From: Coturnix japonica
Taxonomy: Eukaryota > Chordata > Aves > Galliformes > Phasianidae
Reading direction: 5' to 3'
Assembly (NCBI RefSeq): GCF_001577835.2
Contig: NC_029529.1
Location: 5,148,157 to 5,212,156, forward strand
DNA length: 64,000 nt
The notes below the pieces were generated by a model. It saw only the letters and a list, made by a program, of their open reading frames with translations, was not told the DNA's origin and did not search any database. Of this stretch, positions 1 through 10,800 are shown piece after piece. The translations under genes were made by a program, and so were the position numbers. The number at the start of each line of letters is the position of its first letter. The stretch's first letter is position 1.

Positions 1-1325
1 AAGCAAGTATGGGAAAAATAATTTGTTCAAACAGAATGTTTTTGGAAATACTTGGCCAGTTTGTGTGTCCAAGGATTAGACTGTGGAAGAACATAACTTG
101 CTTGTGAATGGGAGAAAGAAGTATTTCCATGTTTTGGAGCTATTTAGCATCTGACAGTAAGGTGAGGAACTCAGTTCAAGGTACTGATCCCCCAGTTTTG
201 CCAGATGTCAGCTGTAGCAGAACAGTTTGCAGGTGTTCATGAGCAGCTCTTGAGGTCTGTAACTCTGGGGTTCTCCAGGGATTGGATCTGTTTTGTAGGA
301 CTTGTTATTGTTACACTAAGAGTGTCCATGTAGCATTACATCTCCTACAAGACCAGGCAGGTTCTTTGTCTTCTGTGCTCTGTAGCAGACAGATTGTCCC
401 AGGAAAATGCTGAGTTTGCAAGGAAGGAATTGCACTGAGAGGAACATAAAGTGCTGTTGGAAAAGAGGTGAGAAAGGACTGGAAATATAGATAGTGGAAT
501 GCTTGAAACTGGGTGGGGAAAGATGGGTCTGACAAGCAGTCAGCTTTTGAAAGGAAAACAGGATACTAAGATGAGGAGGTTTGAGAGATGGGGACTAAAG
601 TGCTGGCTAAACGAAGTGAGAGTGTTGGAGAGGAAAAGCCAGTGTGATAATGAGGAGACAGACCTGGGAGGGACGGTCCATGTAAAGACTGACTCACGTA
701 CCCATCAGACCTTGAAATGAAAACCAAACTTCTTGGTCTTGCCACTTTGCTGCTGTCAGCATCTGGAGCAGCGTCCTCTCACGCTGATCTACAGAGAGAA
801 CATAAACAGTGACTCCAGGATCAGAATGTAGAATTTTTAGCCTTTTGGTTGGTGCATGGAAGGAGTTGGTATGATGTAATGGAGAGGCCTGTCTTTTTTC
901 TTCTGCTGTAACTTGAAGAACAACCCCACAAAAAAGGAAAGATGAAATATTGTGTTTTTGGAAGACTGCTGTGTGGATTCACAAGTCAATTTAAATAGGA
1001 CAGGAAACTTTAGTTTTCATGGTTTCCTGCTTTTTAATGTTTCCCTTTGTAGTCTGCATATTACTCTAAGGCAGTTACTTTTGTGTGATCTGTGTATAAC
1101 ATGATGTTAATGAAAGCTGGAACTTTGAGTTAAAAGTCTGAATTTGCTTAATGGCTGGGCTTACTGAGATGTGAAGTCTCTTCATGTACTGTGGATTCTC
1201 GAGGTTGCTTTAGGTAAAGCATTCAATGTTTAAAATTCTTTTGGCAAAGTAAAATTTTGATTCTTTCTGAGTTTAAATCTGTCTGAAGATACGAAGTGGA
1301 CATTGCTATCTGTTATTTACTACAG
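1..1325 (+). other. PRPSAP2 intron (partial), no exon seen
   Basis: This is the 3' part of the intron before the first PRPSAP2 exon in the window. The expected preceding exon (the region before IPDYRN) was looked for and is not here. The stretch is AT-rich with no recognisable repeat or RNA gene. Confidence 0.6.
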
Positions 1326-1381
1326 ATACCAGACTACAGGAATGCTGTAATTGTGGCCAAATCACCTGCGTCTGCAAAGAG
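1326..1381 (+). CDS. PRPSAP2: PRPSAP2 coding exon a
   Basis: The acceptor is TTTACTACAG and the donor is AGAG|GTGGGT. The exon encodes [18 protein letters not shown] plus two bases of an Arg codon completed by the next exon. An alternative GT four bases downstream would break the phase with the next exon. Confidence 0.9.
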
Positions 1382-4300
1382 GTGGGTAAGATCTGCTCTC
1401 TTGTTAGAGCAGGAAATCTCTGTTGTGATTTTGCTTTTCCAATCAGGTGAACCTAGACAAGTTCAGCAATTAGAAGATGCAGCCTGCACCCCCTGCCACT
1501 TAGACTGCCACATGTGTAGTGTTTACTACAAGTGATAAATCAATGCAGCACTTAGTATAAAGAAGCTATTTAATCATATTTTTCTGTGTTTACATCACAG
1601 ATTTCCTATTGTGAATGAAGAAGAATGGCTAGAAGTAGAACACCATTAATCCAGAGTAATTGCTTAACAAGATCACAGCTTAGAGCATTGTTATCAGATC
1701 CTAAATGAGAATGGCTTACCATCTGGCTTGGTGGAGTGGGATTTGATGGCTGAGGCTATTTGACCTGAGAAGTTCTTCTTGGCCAAATAGTTGTTCTTAA
1801 TTCTTTCAGCTTTTTGGTTTGCTGTACCTGAGCTCTTTGCAGTTATGCTACTCGGAGAGGAGGGCCAAGAGCTGGATGGTGATTTAAGAGATACTGGTTT
1901 TGGTGTAGTGACAAACTAGTAATTTGCTGAGAAGTTACCTAGACTTAAGCCAAAACATCGTGATAGTCTTCATAAAAAAAGTTTTTCATTGTTTTACATA
2001 GTAAATCAGAGATGTTTTACTTTGTAGAAGTACTGAGGGCAATGACTTTTGTCATCTTTGTTTCCCAGCAGTAGTTCTTAGGTGACTTGTTTTGTTCTAG
2101 ACGGTTATTTTACATATGCTTGTCTTTATTTTGTTTGGTGTCAGCATTGCCTCCTAGGTCTAGATACATTTGTTGAAACATTTTCATGCTTTCCAAGTCA
2201 CTGCATATGCCAGCAAATAGCTTCTCATACCTTTAGGTGATCAGTCAGTCACAGATGTGTAGAAGAGGATCCCAGAGCCGTATTTGTTTAGTTTCTTCAT
2301 ATATATACAGATGCATTTCAGAACAGTGCTTGAGGCACTCCAAGCTGAATAGTGCTTGTATTTGGAAAAGAATGGTTGAATGGTTTATCCTAATAAAGGA
2401 AAACATTCTCCGGATGAATGTCTGCTTGTGAGAACTTCTGCTTGAAGGAGTTCAGGATGTTTCTGCAGTTTCTGAGTTCAGTGGAAAATGAATGAATCAT
2501 TTTAGTGTTGTTTTGAACTTTATTTGGTGTAATATTGTGGTTTTTGAATGATTGATTCGTTTATATGATTATGCATTTTAAGTCTTAACTCTTAAAAGAA
2601 ATGTGTTTGGATTCATAATTTATATGCATTCAACCTTCTGAAAAATCTAACTGTGATAACCACATTGTGGAAAATTCTGTTTTTAATTAGCAGAGCATTA
2701 CAATGAGCAAATTATTCTGTGGACTTTGAGTTGTTTAGATAGTGAAACAAGGCTTGATTGTAAAGGAGGTAATTCAGGCCACAAGTCTCAGGTACTAAGG
2801 TTAGGACAAGGTGTGTTGCATTGTGCTGGTCTCACTTTGACCAGAGGGAGATCAGGTCAGTGGTGTCAGGTACTGACCTGGGTGTGTGAGGTAAGGCAAG
2901 GCAAATCCCACTGCTGCATTTGTACTTGCTGCTGTCAGCATCTGGGATACAGGCACTGGCTGTAAATTTCCTATGATCCTGCCTCTCTGCTTTTCCCACT
3001 CCTTTGGCAGGCTCCATAGTTCTTTACGTACATTCTGAATTCAAGAAAATACTGTATGGTAAAGGAACCTCTTGTAAGTTCGTAGACAGCTGTTTAAATT
3101 TCAAGAGCTGTTTGTCAAGCAGAATCATCGTTTGATGCCTCTTCAGTAGGATACTAAGGCTACGTGTCAGAAGGTCAGGATGCTGCCTTACTTAGTCCAC
3201 ATCTTGTTAAAAATAAGTAGGTGAACAGTTGTTTATTAGACTTATTAAATACTATTTCATTAAAAATAAGCAATCCAGATATTCTTGGTGATGGTTACAC
3301 GAGAGCAGCTAAAGCACAGGATCTCAGGAATGCTCAAGGCTAGAAAGCTTATTTTTTTGACTGGGCAAAACAGAAGGGAGTAAACAGATTTGTTGCCTTT
3401 GCAGCATTTGACCTGTTGCTTACAAAACCTGTATGGACACTTCCAAGGTTGTTCTGACTCTCATAAGCGCAGTGAAAGCAAGATTCAACGGGTTAAGTGA
3501 TTTGATGTGTTGTCCTATTATTGGATCATTTCATTTTTCCTCTGTAACTTTAGAAATAAAGTTGAAATACTTGTAGGTTAGCCGTGTATGCATGTGAATT
3601 ATTTTAAGTTTACTGTGTATACCTATATATACATGATAGTTATTTTTTGTAACCCTTCCTCTTCAGGGCTCAGTCGTTTGCTGAACGTTTGCGGTTGGGA
3701 ATTGCAGTGATTCATGGGGAAGCTCAAGATGCTGAGTCTGACATGGTAGATGGTCGACACTCACCACCCACAGCCAAAAACGTAGCTGCTATTCATCCCA
3801 GTTTGGAGATACCCAGTAAGTAAGTTTGTATGTGGAAGTGTTCACCTCTTGCTTTTTGTGGTTTTGGGGGACAGGGTGGTAGTAACAGACCATCAGAGAT
3901 CTTTTTAAGAACGTGAGGGGGAATATAAGGTTTTTATTTGATGGTTTTGTAACCTGTAGTTCTAGTGCAAGGCCACATGTGACACCTGTGCCATCGCAGC
4001 AGGTCAGAGGAGGCATAGAGGCAGCACTCTTCTGCCTCTTGGATTTGATAGCTGGATTTTGTTCTGGAACATGGACTTAATAAGCTAGACTGGCTCTGGG
4101 TTTGTGTGTATCTGGGTCAGTGCTGTGTGCTTGTCAGAAGGTCCATGCTGAGCGGGGTGTGACCTGTAGCTGCACCAGAAAAACTTCACTGTGTAAACCT
4201 AGCTGGGATCTGAGTGGAGTGATTGAACTGGTTGTGTCTGACACCACTGTATACGTGTAGTTAATGCTTTTGATTAAACTGAATGTGTGTATATGTGTAT

Positions 4301-5635
4301 ATATATGTATGTATGTTTCTTTTTTTGCATTTCCCAGTAACACCGCAGTAGTTGGAATAGTTGTTACATTGCTTCTCTCTAAAAGTGGTGACTGATGTTT
4401 GCAGGTGTTTTTACACTCAAAGTAAATTGTATAAACCTTCTTTTCCTTTCTGTTTTCTCTCTCTCTAAAACATTACTGTTAATCAGTGCTGATTCCCAAG
4501 GAAAAACCACCTATCACAGTTGTTGGAGATGTAGGAGGAAGAATAGCTATAATCGTGGTAAGTAAAGTGCTGTGCCTTTTGATATGGCACATATGAAAAC
4601 ATATTTAATGTGTTAAAATATACTTAATATGTTAAAGCTGCAGATAGCAAGTGCAGTTGTTGTTGTATTAATGACTAAACTTTGGTGGTGGGATTTTGAT
4701 AACAATTGGGTGTTGTATCTGAAACAGATTAAAGGTCACTGCAGTTACACTGTGTTGATCTGTGTGAGAACATGTTGAGCTCCACTGGCTCAGTGTCCCC
4801 TTTGTTTGACAGGATGACATCATAGATGATGTTGACAGCTTTCTTGCTGCAGCAGAGACCCTAAAGGAGAGGGGGGCTTACAAGATCTTTGTAATGGCCA
4901 CACATGGCCTGCTATCTTCAGATGCTCCCAGGCTGATAGAAGAATCTGCAATTGATGAAGTAAGCATAAATTCTGAATTTCTACTCAGGTCATTTTTCTC
5001 TTTTTAAAGTAAGCAAATTTCTCCTGACTTGATTTTTAAAATATGCTGGCATTAAGAATCAATCAAGGTAAGATCCTGTGTTTAGGCTTTGTTACTGTTG
5101 ACTCACATGCTGGAATAGTGGCATCTCTGCATCCTGAAGCTGTAGCAGTGGGAAAGCAGGGGGAGTAGAGATGAGCTGTCAGTATTGGCATGTTTTTCCC
5201 CTTCAGCGTTTGGGAGATCTTTGTACCTCCCTTTGTGAACTTGGGTGCTGGAAATAAAAGAAGGGAGAGCCCTGCTGCTGGTCTCTATGGGTATGAGGAG
5301 TCCTCCGGCAGATTTGCTTGAGATTTTGATCCTGACAGTAATGTGAAATCTTGTTCCTTTATCAGCCAGGCTGGTTCAATAGGATCTAGAGGGTAGACAT
5401 GGAGTTTCACAATTCTTATCTGGGAGGTGGGAAGTGTGAAGGGCCTGGAGCTGATGGTGTTTTCCCCTTTCTTTAGGTGGTTGTTACAAACACGATTCCG
5501 CATGAAATCCAGAAACTGCAGTGTCCTAAAATCAAGACTGTGGATATCAGCATGATCCTCTCGGAAGCCATTCGCAGGATCCACAACGGGGAGTCGATGT
5601 CGTACCTTTTCAGAAACATTGGACTGGATGATTAA
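1326..5635 (+). CDS. PRPSAP2: PRPP synthetase-associated protein 2, 3' half (five exons)
   Basis: Partial gene: the coding exons 1326-1381, 3667-3815, 4487-4557, 4813-4959 and 5477-5635 join with closed phase to 193 codons plus TAA. They match residues about 177-369 of the 369-residue PRPSAP2 family, so the 5' exons lie upstream of the window. The family is homologous to PRPP synthetase (PRPS) but works as a non-catalytic regulatory subunit of the cytosolic PRPP synthetase complex that feeds nucleotide synthesis. Seen directly: the PRPS-like segment [20 protein letters not shown] spans exons 3-4, [11 protein letters not shown] is in exon 4, and the C-terminus reads [10 protein letters not shown]. 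The PRPP-binding-loop region DDIIDDVDS is retained. PRPSAP1 is the paralogue to exclude; the residues around DGRHSPP and the position next to SLC5A10 favour PRPSAP2. All exon edges have GT-AG signals. Confidence 0.95.
3667..3815 (+). CDS. PRPSAP2: PRPSAP2 coding exon b
   Basis: The acceptor is CTCTTCAG and the donor is CCCA|GTAAGT. The exon encodes from [19 protein letters not shown] to [10 protein letters not shown]. It contains the family-specific DGRHSPP linker that is absent from catalytic PRPS subunits. Confidence 0.93.
4487..4557 (+). CDS. PRPSAP2: PRPSAP2 coding exon c
   Basis: The acceptor is GTTAATCAG and the donor is GTG|GTAAGT. The exon encodes [18 protein letters not shown] and on to IAIIV, the strand leading into the PRPP-binding loop. 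Confidence 0.92.
4813..4959 (+). CDS. PRPSAP2: PRPSAP2 coding exon d
   Basis: The acceptor is TTTGACAG and the donor is GAA|GTAAGC. The exon encodes [20 protein letters not shown], then the ATHGLL segment and SAIDE, which form the PRPP-loop and flexible-loop region of the PRPS fold. Confidence 0.94.
5477..5635 (+). CDS. PRPSAP2: PRPSAP2 last coding exon
   Basis: The acceptor is TTTCTTTAG. The exon opens with [20 protein letters not shown] and ends with the family C-terminus NIGLDD and TAA at 5633-5635. Confidence 0.95.
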
Positions 5636-6175
5636 AGCTTTTTAAGTTAAATAAACACCTTGGGCCAAACTGGAAGCAAAAAGATACCGAGCTGTGAAGC
5701 ATCGTTGCTTATCGTAATGTCTCTATGGAGCCACTCGTTGTTTTCTCTTGGTTTAAGTATCAGGACAGAACAGTTTGTAAGAGCTGGTTTTCTTTCTTTG
5801 CAGTTTTTTTGTGGGAGATTGAAGAGAGGGGAGAGAGGGAGGGAGGTGGGTGAACAATTAACAGAGAACCGTTCTAGTTGCTTATAGGTTAGTTGCACTA
5901 TATACATGGTGAGAAAACCCCACAAAAGACTTGAAGCGAGAATTTGGCTTCGAAATTAAGCATTCCTTTTCCAAAGCTGCTTGCTACGAGTGCTTTAAAA
6001 GGTAATAAAATGAAGTGACTCTGATACCTGCATTTAAAAAGCCAAAAAGGTTGTACTGTTGTATGCGGTTCAGTGATTTTTGTAGGAGTGCTTTTATAGA
6101 AAAGCATATGAAAATATGCACCTGTATTTATTTTCTGCGACAGAGAATAAAGATTTGTTTTGTGTGAGCTTTCTA
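5636..6175 (+). terminator. PRPSAP2: PRPSAP2 3' UTR with three poly(A) signals
   Basis: Canonical AATAAA hexamers stand at 5650-5655, 6004-6009 and 6146-6151, that is 15, 369 and 511 bases after the stop codon. This predicts one very short and two longer 3' UTR forms by alternative polyadenylation. Where cleavage happens is inferred. Confidence 0.6.
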
Positions 6176-7785
6176 AACAGGTTGACATCACAGTCGCTTG
6201 TCTCCCAAAACGTCCCCACTTGGGAATGATTTGCAGGTCTGTGACGTTTGAGGAAACCAAGAGGTGAATTGATTCTTTGGTGCTAATTTGTTACTTTAGA
6301 ATCTAAGCAGGATTCAGGCTTCTTGGCAGTGAGCAAGCAACATCTGTTTTGCTTGTCCTGCAGAGCACCTGCGGGTGAGGAGAGGCTGTTTATCCCTAAT
6401 TGTTGTGACTCTTCGTTGCATTTCAGCCCGTCTTTCTGGTGAGCAGCCTTGTAAAATGCAGGATACACGGCCTTCCAGCATCCAGTTTCTGGGGGCTATC
6501 ATCGATGTGTTAATTAGTTTCATTGTAATTTGGCAGGTTCTGTATACTTGCAGTGTACTGCTTTGCTTCAGGTAATGCGGTAAGGAAACAACTGGATGTC
6601 AGGGGACAACGGGGACTTGGGAATACAGGGGTGAGTGGTGTGTGGAGCTGAGGGCAGTTATGGAGCAGGGGGTGTGTGAAGTCTGTTTTCTTTTGGCCCC
6701 AGGATTTCTGCTCGTGTTGGTAGTTGTTTAGCTGAAGGATAGAGCTGCTCTGCAGGTGTGTGTGGGGTTTGGTTAACGGGGAGAGGTGTTGGCAGCACCA
6801 TGAGGATGGAAATCCAGAGGTTCCAGCTGATAAACTCGACTCATCGCAGGTGATCTGGGTCTAAAGAGGTTGGTGTCCTGGCCTGAGTGTATGAATGTGA
6901 ACTTCCCCCAACCCGAAACAACAAACCCAAACAAAAACCAGCCGTCACACAAGGTTGGACTTGTCCAGGTTTGTTCTGCCCGCTGTCCCTGCACTCGCAT
7001 GCTGTGGGGCTGCTCTGAGCTGCTCCGTGACCAGGAGTTCCTGGCTGTGGTGGAATTAATGAGCGTTTGTTGAAGGGTTGTTTGGACTAATTGCTCTCAA
7101 TCACAATGTCCGACAAATAAGTACGAAACTCCTGGCATATCCAAAATCAGAGGTGAAAATGAACCTTTGCTGACATGTCCGTGAGGGAGGAAACTTTGGG
7201 TTTGGAAGGCTTCCCCCCCATTCCCTCATGTCTGTTAGTACCACACCTGGCACAGCAGAGGCCTGGGTTGTGGCTGGGAGTCCTGGGGAGCACCTGGGCT
7301 TGGTGTATTCACCAAGTGAATGGAGGTTCTTATTGCTTTGCTGTCCCACGAGGTGTGTTCTGTCTATGAAGTGCCAAACCTGGCTGTGCTGCAGTGACAG
7401 CAGGTTACTGATCACTGCTGCGGTGTTACAAGGTACACCGAGCTGACATATTAACACGTGCGAGTACTTGGAATGTGTTAATGCAGGTTAAATTCCGGTT
7501 GAGCAGTGAGGGAGAATTTCATTCCTCACGAGTGGTGCGGAAAATGCATTAAAAGAAAAACCCAGACTGATAAATCAGCAGTCACAGTTTGTGTGGGTGA
7601 TAGCAGGATGCAGGGGGGCTCTACCTGGCTGGTCCCTTGGGGGCTCTGCTGGCAGTGCTGGCTCCTGCAGTGGGGGAGTGTTGGGGGTTGATTAATGTTC
7701 AATTCCCTCTGGCAGCAACGAGTTACTGATTGAGTGAGATCAGAGGGAGGATTTCCTGCAGGGTGAAGCAGGGAGCAGAGGAAGG
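6176..7785. other. PRPSAP2-SLC5A10 intergenic spacer and SLC5A10 upstream region
   Basis: No coding exon, RNA gene or clear repeat is seen in these 1.6 kb. The last part must hold the SLC5A10 promoter. There is no TATA box just upstream of the start codon. GTTAAT-type half sites near 7478 and 7688 resemble halves of an HNF1 site, which would suit a kidney transporter, but neither is a full palindrome. Confidence 0.4.
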
Positions 7786-7896
7786 ATGGAAGGCAATTCC
7801 ACAGCTGGATCCTTCAGCCCTTCGCAGCAGTTCAGTGTTGCTGATCTTGTGGTCATAGTGACTTATTTTTCCTTAAACCTCGCTGTGGGGATATGG
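7786..7896 (+). CDS. SLC5A10: SLC5A10 exon 1 (start)
   Basis: The ATG lies in GAAGGATGGAAG, with a purine at -3. The exon encodes residues 1-37, including [20 protein letters not shown], the first transmembrane helix, and ends at the donor TGG|GTAAGA. Confidence 0.9.
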
Positions 7897-10800
7897 GTAA
7901 GAGCGTTCTTGTTATTCAGCTTTTGCTTTCCTCTTCCATCATTTAAAATAGACTTTTATTTCCCCCTTCATTGAAGTTCGCATTAGTTGTGCATTTAGCA
8001 CGTCGTGCTGTATTTGCTGTGTTGTGCTCAGCAACCTGCAATTAGAGTCCAGTGCTCTCCAAAGCCGCCTATTCTGCCTTGCAGACAAATCCTGGCCGAG
8101 GCCGTGCCCTACGAGCCTGCCTGTCTGCCCTCCATGGAGGCAGCATCCTCTGCCCTCCCACTGCCCGCTCTGGGGGTGCCCCTTTATTCTCGTGGCTCTG
8201 GGGATTTGGGCTGCAGCTGCTGTTTCATGTAATTACGGCGGAGTTGCAGAGCTCCCATTAATTATCCAGTCTCTCGGCTTCTCGTCTGGCAGGCTGGGTT
8301 CTCGGTTTCTTGTCTGGGTTTGAAGGGAAAGTGTTCTGTGCTGATGCTTTCTCCTCCCAGTCTTCATGCAGGGTGAACAGGAACACAGTCAGCGGCTATT
8401 TCCTTGCTGGCAGAGATATGGCATGGTGGCCAGTAAGTAAAGACCTCATGGTTCCCCTATGATGGAGCAGTGCTTGGTCCTCATCCTGCCTCATGCAGGG
8501 CCTGTGCTGTGATCCCACACCACATCCTTCCCTCTGAATTGGAGAGAGACAGATCTGAAGGGCAGCACATTCAGTGGATAAAGAGTTGGATGGGTATAAC
8601 CAGAGGGTTGTGGTCAATGTCTCTGCATCCAGGGATGGTGGGGTCCCCTGGGGTTCCACCCTGAGACCTGAGCTCCTCTATGTCTGTCAGTGACACAAAT
8701 GGTGGGAGCGAGTGTGTTTGCTGGTGACACTCATCTATTGACTGACAAGCCCGTCTGTGGCTGAGGGTTGGAACTGGGTGCTCTTTATGGTCCATTCCAT
8801 CTGAAACTATTCTATGAAACCAAGAAATCCCACCCCAAACCCATTTTGGGTGTTGAGATGAGCTGGACACAAGGAAGCATTGGTTGCTGGGGCCCAACAT
8901 GCACCTATAAAGGACTCTGATAGTTGTCCTTGCACAGTGTGACCATGTCCATGTGTCCCAGCTCCTCCTGCTCTCTCTGCAGATTGGAGCCTCTCTGTTT
9001 GCCAGCAGTGAGGGCTCAGGGCTCTTTATTGGACTGGCTGGGACTGGTGCTGCTGGGGGAATCGCTGTCACTGGCTTCGAGTGGAATGTAAGAAATGTCT
9101 TGTGTTATCAAGGTAATAAGTGTTGAGCCATGTGGCTGCAGACAGCTGCCTGCAGCCCTTGTGAACAGGGAGCTGGATGCTTTGGAGCAGAACTTCCTAC
9201 TCCAGCCCTGTATCACCCCAGCAGGGAGCTGGCTTTGTGGGTCACCAGTTTGCTGCTTTCCCATGGGTGTCATCCAAAATCCCAGGGTTCTATAGCAAAA
9301 CCATGGCACATGAGGAGGTGCTGGTGGGATGCTTCTGGAGGTGAAGAGCTGAGGGGGTCGGGGTCCTGCTGGCAGGGTGCTGGGTGGTCTCTGCTGTGCA
9401 GGATCTTGCACCTCCTGTTTGGGACCACTTAGAGAAACAAACGTGTGTGAAGGGGGGGAGCTGGGGTTGGGGCAGGTGTGAATGGGGCAGTGCTGTGTGA
9501 TTCCTTCCCAACAGGCGACGTATGCACTGCTGGCGCTGGCCTGGGTCTTTGTCCCAGTCTACATCTCATCTGGGGTATGTGGGTCTACCCTAATCCCAGG
9601 AGCATCCCCCGAACCCTGTGCTGGGAATGCTGCCATGTCTCAGGGAAGGTGACATGGGGACGGGATGGGGAAGCCAGCTCTGCCATCCCCTCCTGCAGAT
9701 CGTCACCATGCCCGAGTACCTCCAGCGAAGGTTTGGAGGGGAGCGGATCCGGATGTACCTCTCTGGGCTGTCTCTCCTGCTGTCCATCTTCACTAAGATC
9801 TCTGTGAGTAGATATCTGTGAGTACCCCCTGCTCAGCTCTGGGGCAGCTCCCCATGGAGCCTTGTGCCCATGTGCCTCATAGTGGCGAGGCTGTGGGTGC
9901 GAGGCGCTCAGGCTGCGCTGTGCCCTGGGGTTTTATCCACGCTCCTGCAGCTCTGAGTCCTACGGGGGATTGCTGCATAGTTTAACCAGTGCTTCTGCCT
10001 GGAGGCAGCGGGTGGCTGCAGCAGCGGCTGTGTCCCCACGCAGCGGCGCTCACTGCCCGCCGCTCCGGGATGCTCCGCATCGCAGCCCGCACGGAGCCCG
10101 GGAGGAGCGGAGGGGGCCGGCATTTCCCCGTGTCCCCGTGCTCTCGGTGCATACCGAAGTGCCCTCTCCAGTCCATCCGCAGCCCTCGGTCCCTTTGTGT
10201 CCCGGCGGAGCTGCTGGGACTCGCCCAGCTCTGCCTGCCGCTCCCTCTGGGCCGGGTGGCAGTATCTGTCCGGTTCACAAGTTGGGGCAATGATACCCAT
10301 TATTCCCTGGTTGTCCTAATGCCTGGGAACTTGTCAACACTCATTTCTCTTCCCTGTTCCCATGGTGCCCAGGGAGGGAGATGGTTCAGTATTTATCTTG
10401 GTGATTTGGGTTTATAGAATTTGAGGGCTGCTTGTATTGGGGTCACTCTCCAGATGATCACACAACCACCCCCTTTTACCCAAGCAATGTGCTCTGCCAT
10501 GGGGGTGCTCAGCCCGCACACCTCCTGGTCCCACTAGTGACTTTGGCTGGAGGGCTGGGCATCCCCACACCCACCCTTATAGCTCTGCCTGTGCTGTTGC
10601 TCAGTCTGTGCCATGCTTTCTTTGTGCTGCTGAGCTTCCCACAACCACTGAGCCATGCAGCTCCCCATAGAAGAGGGATCAACATGAGCAGGGTTACTTG
10701 GCATCTGGCACCACCCATAAGGAACCTATGCAATGGCTGGGGTGGTGCTGAGCACAGTGTGAAGCTCAGGGCAGTGGGGACAATCACTACTGCTCTGCTG

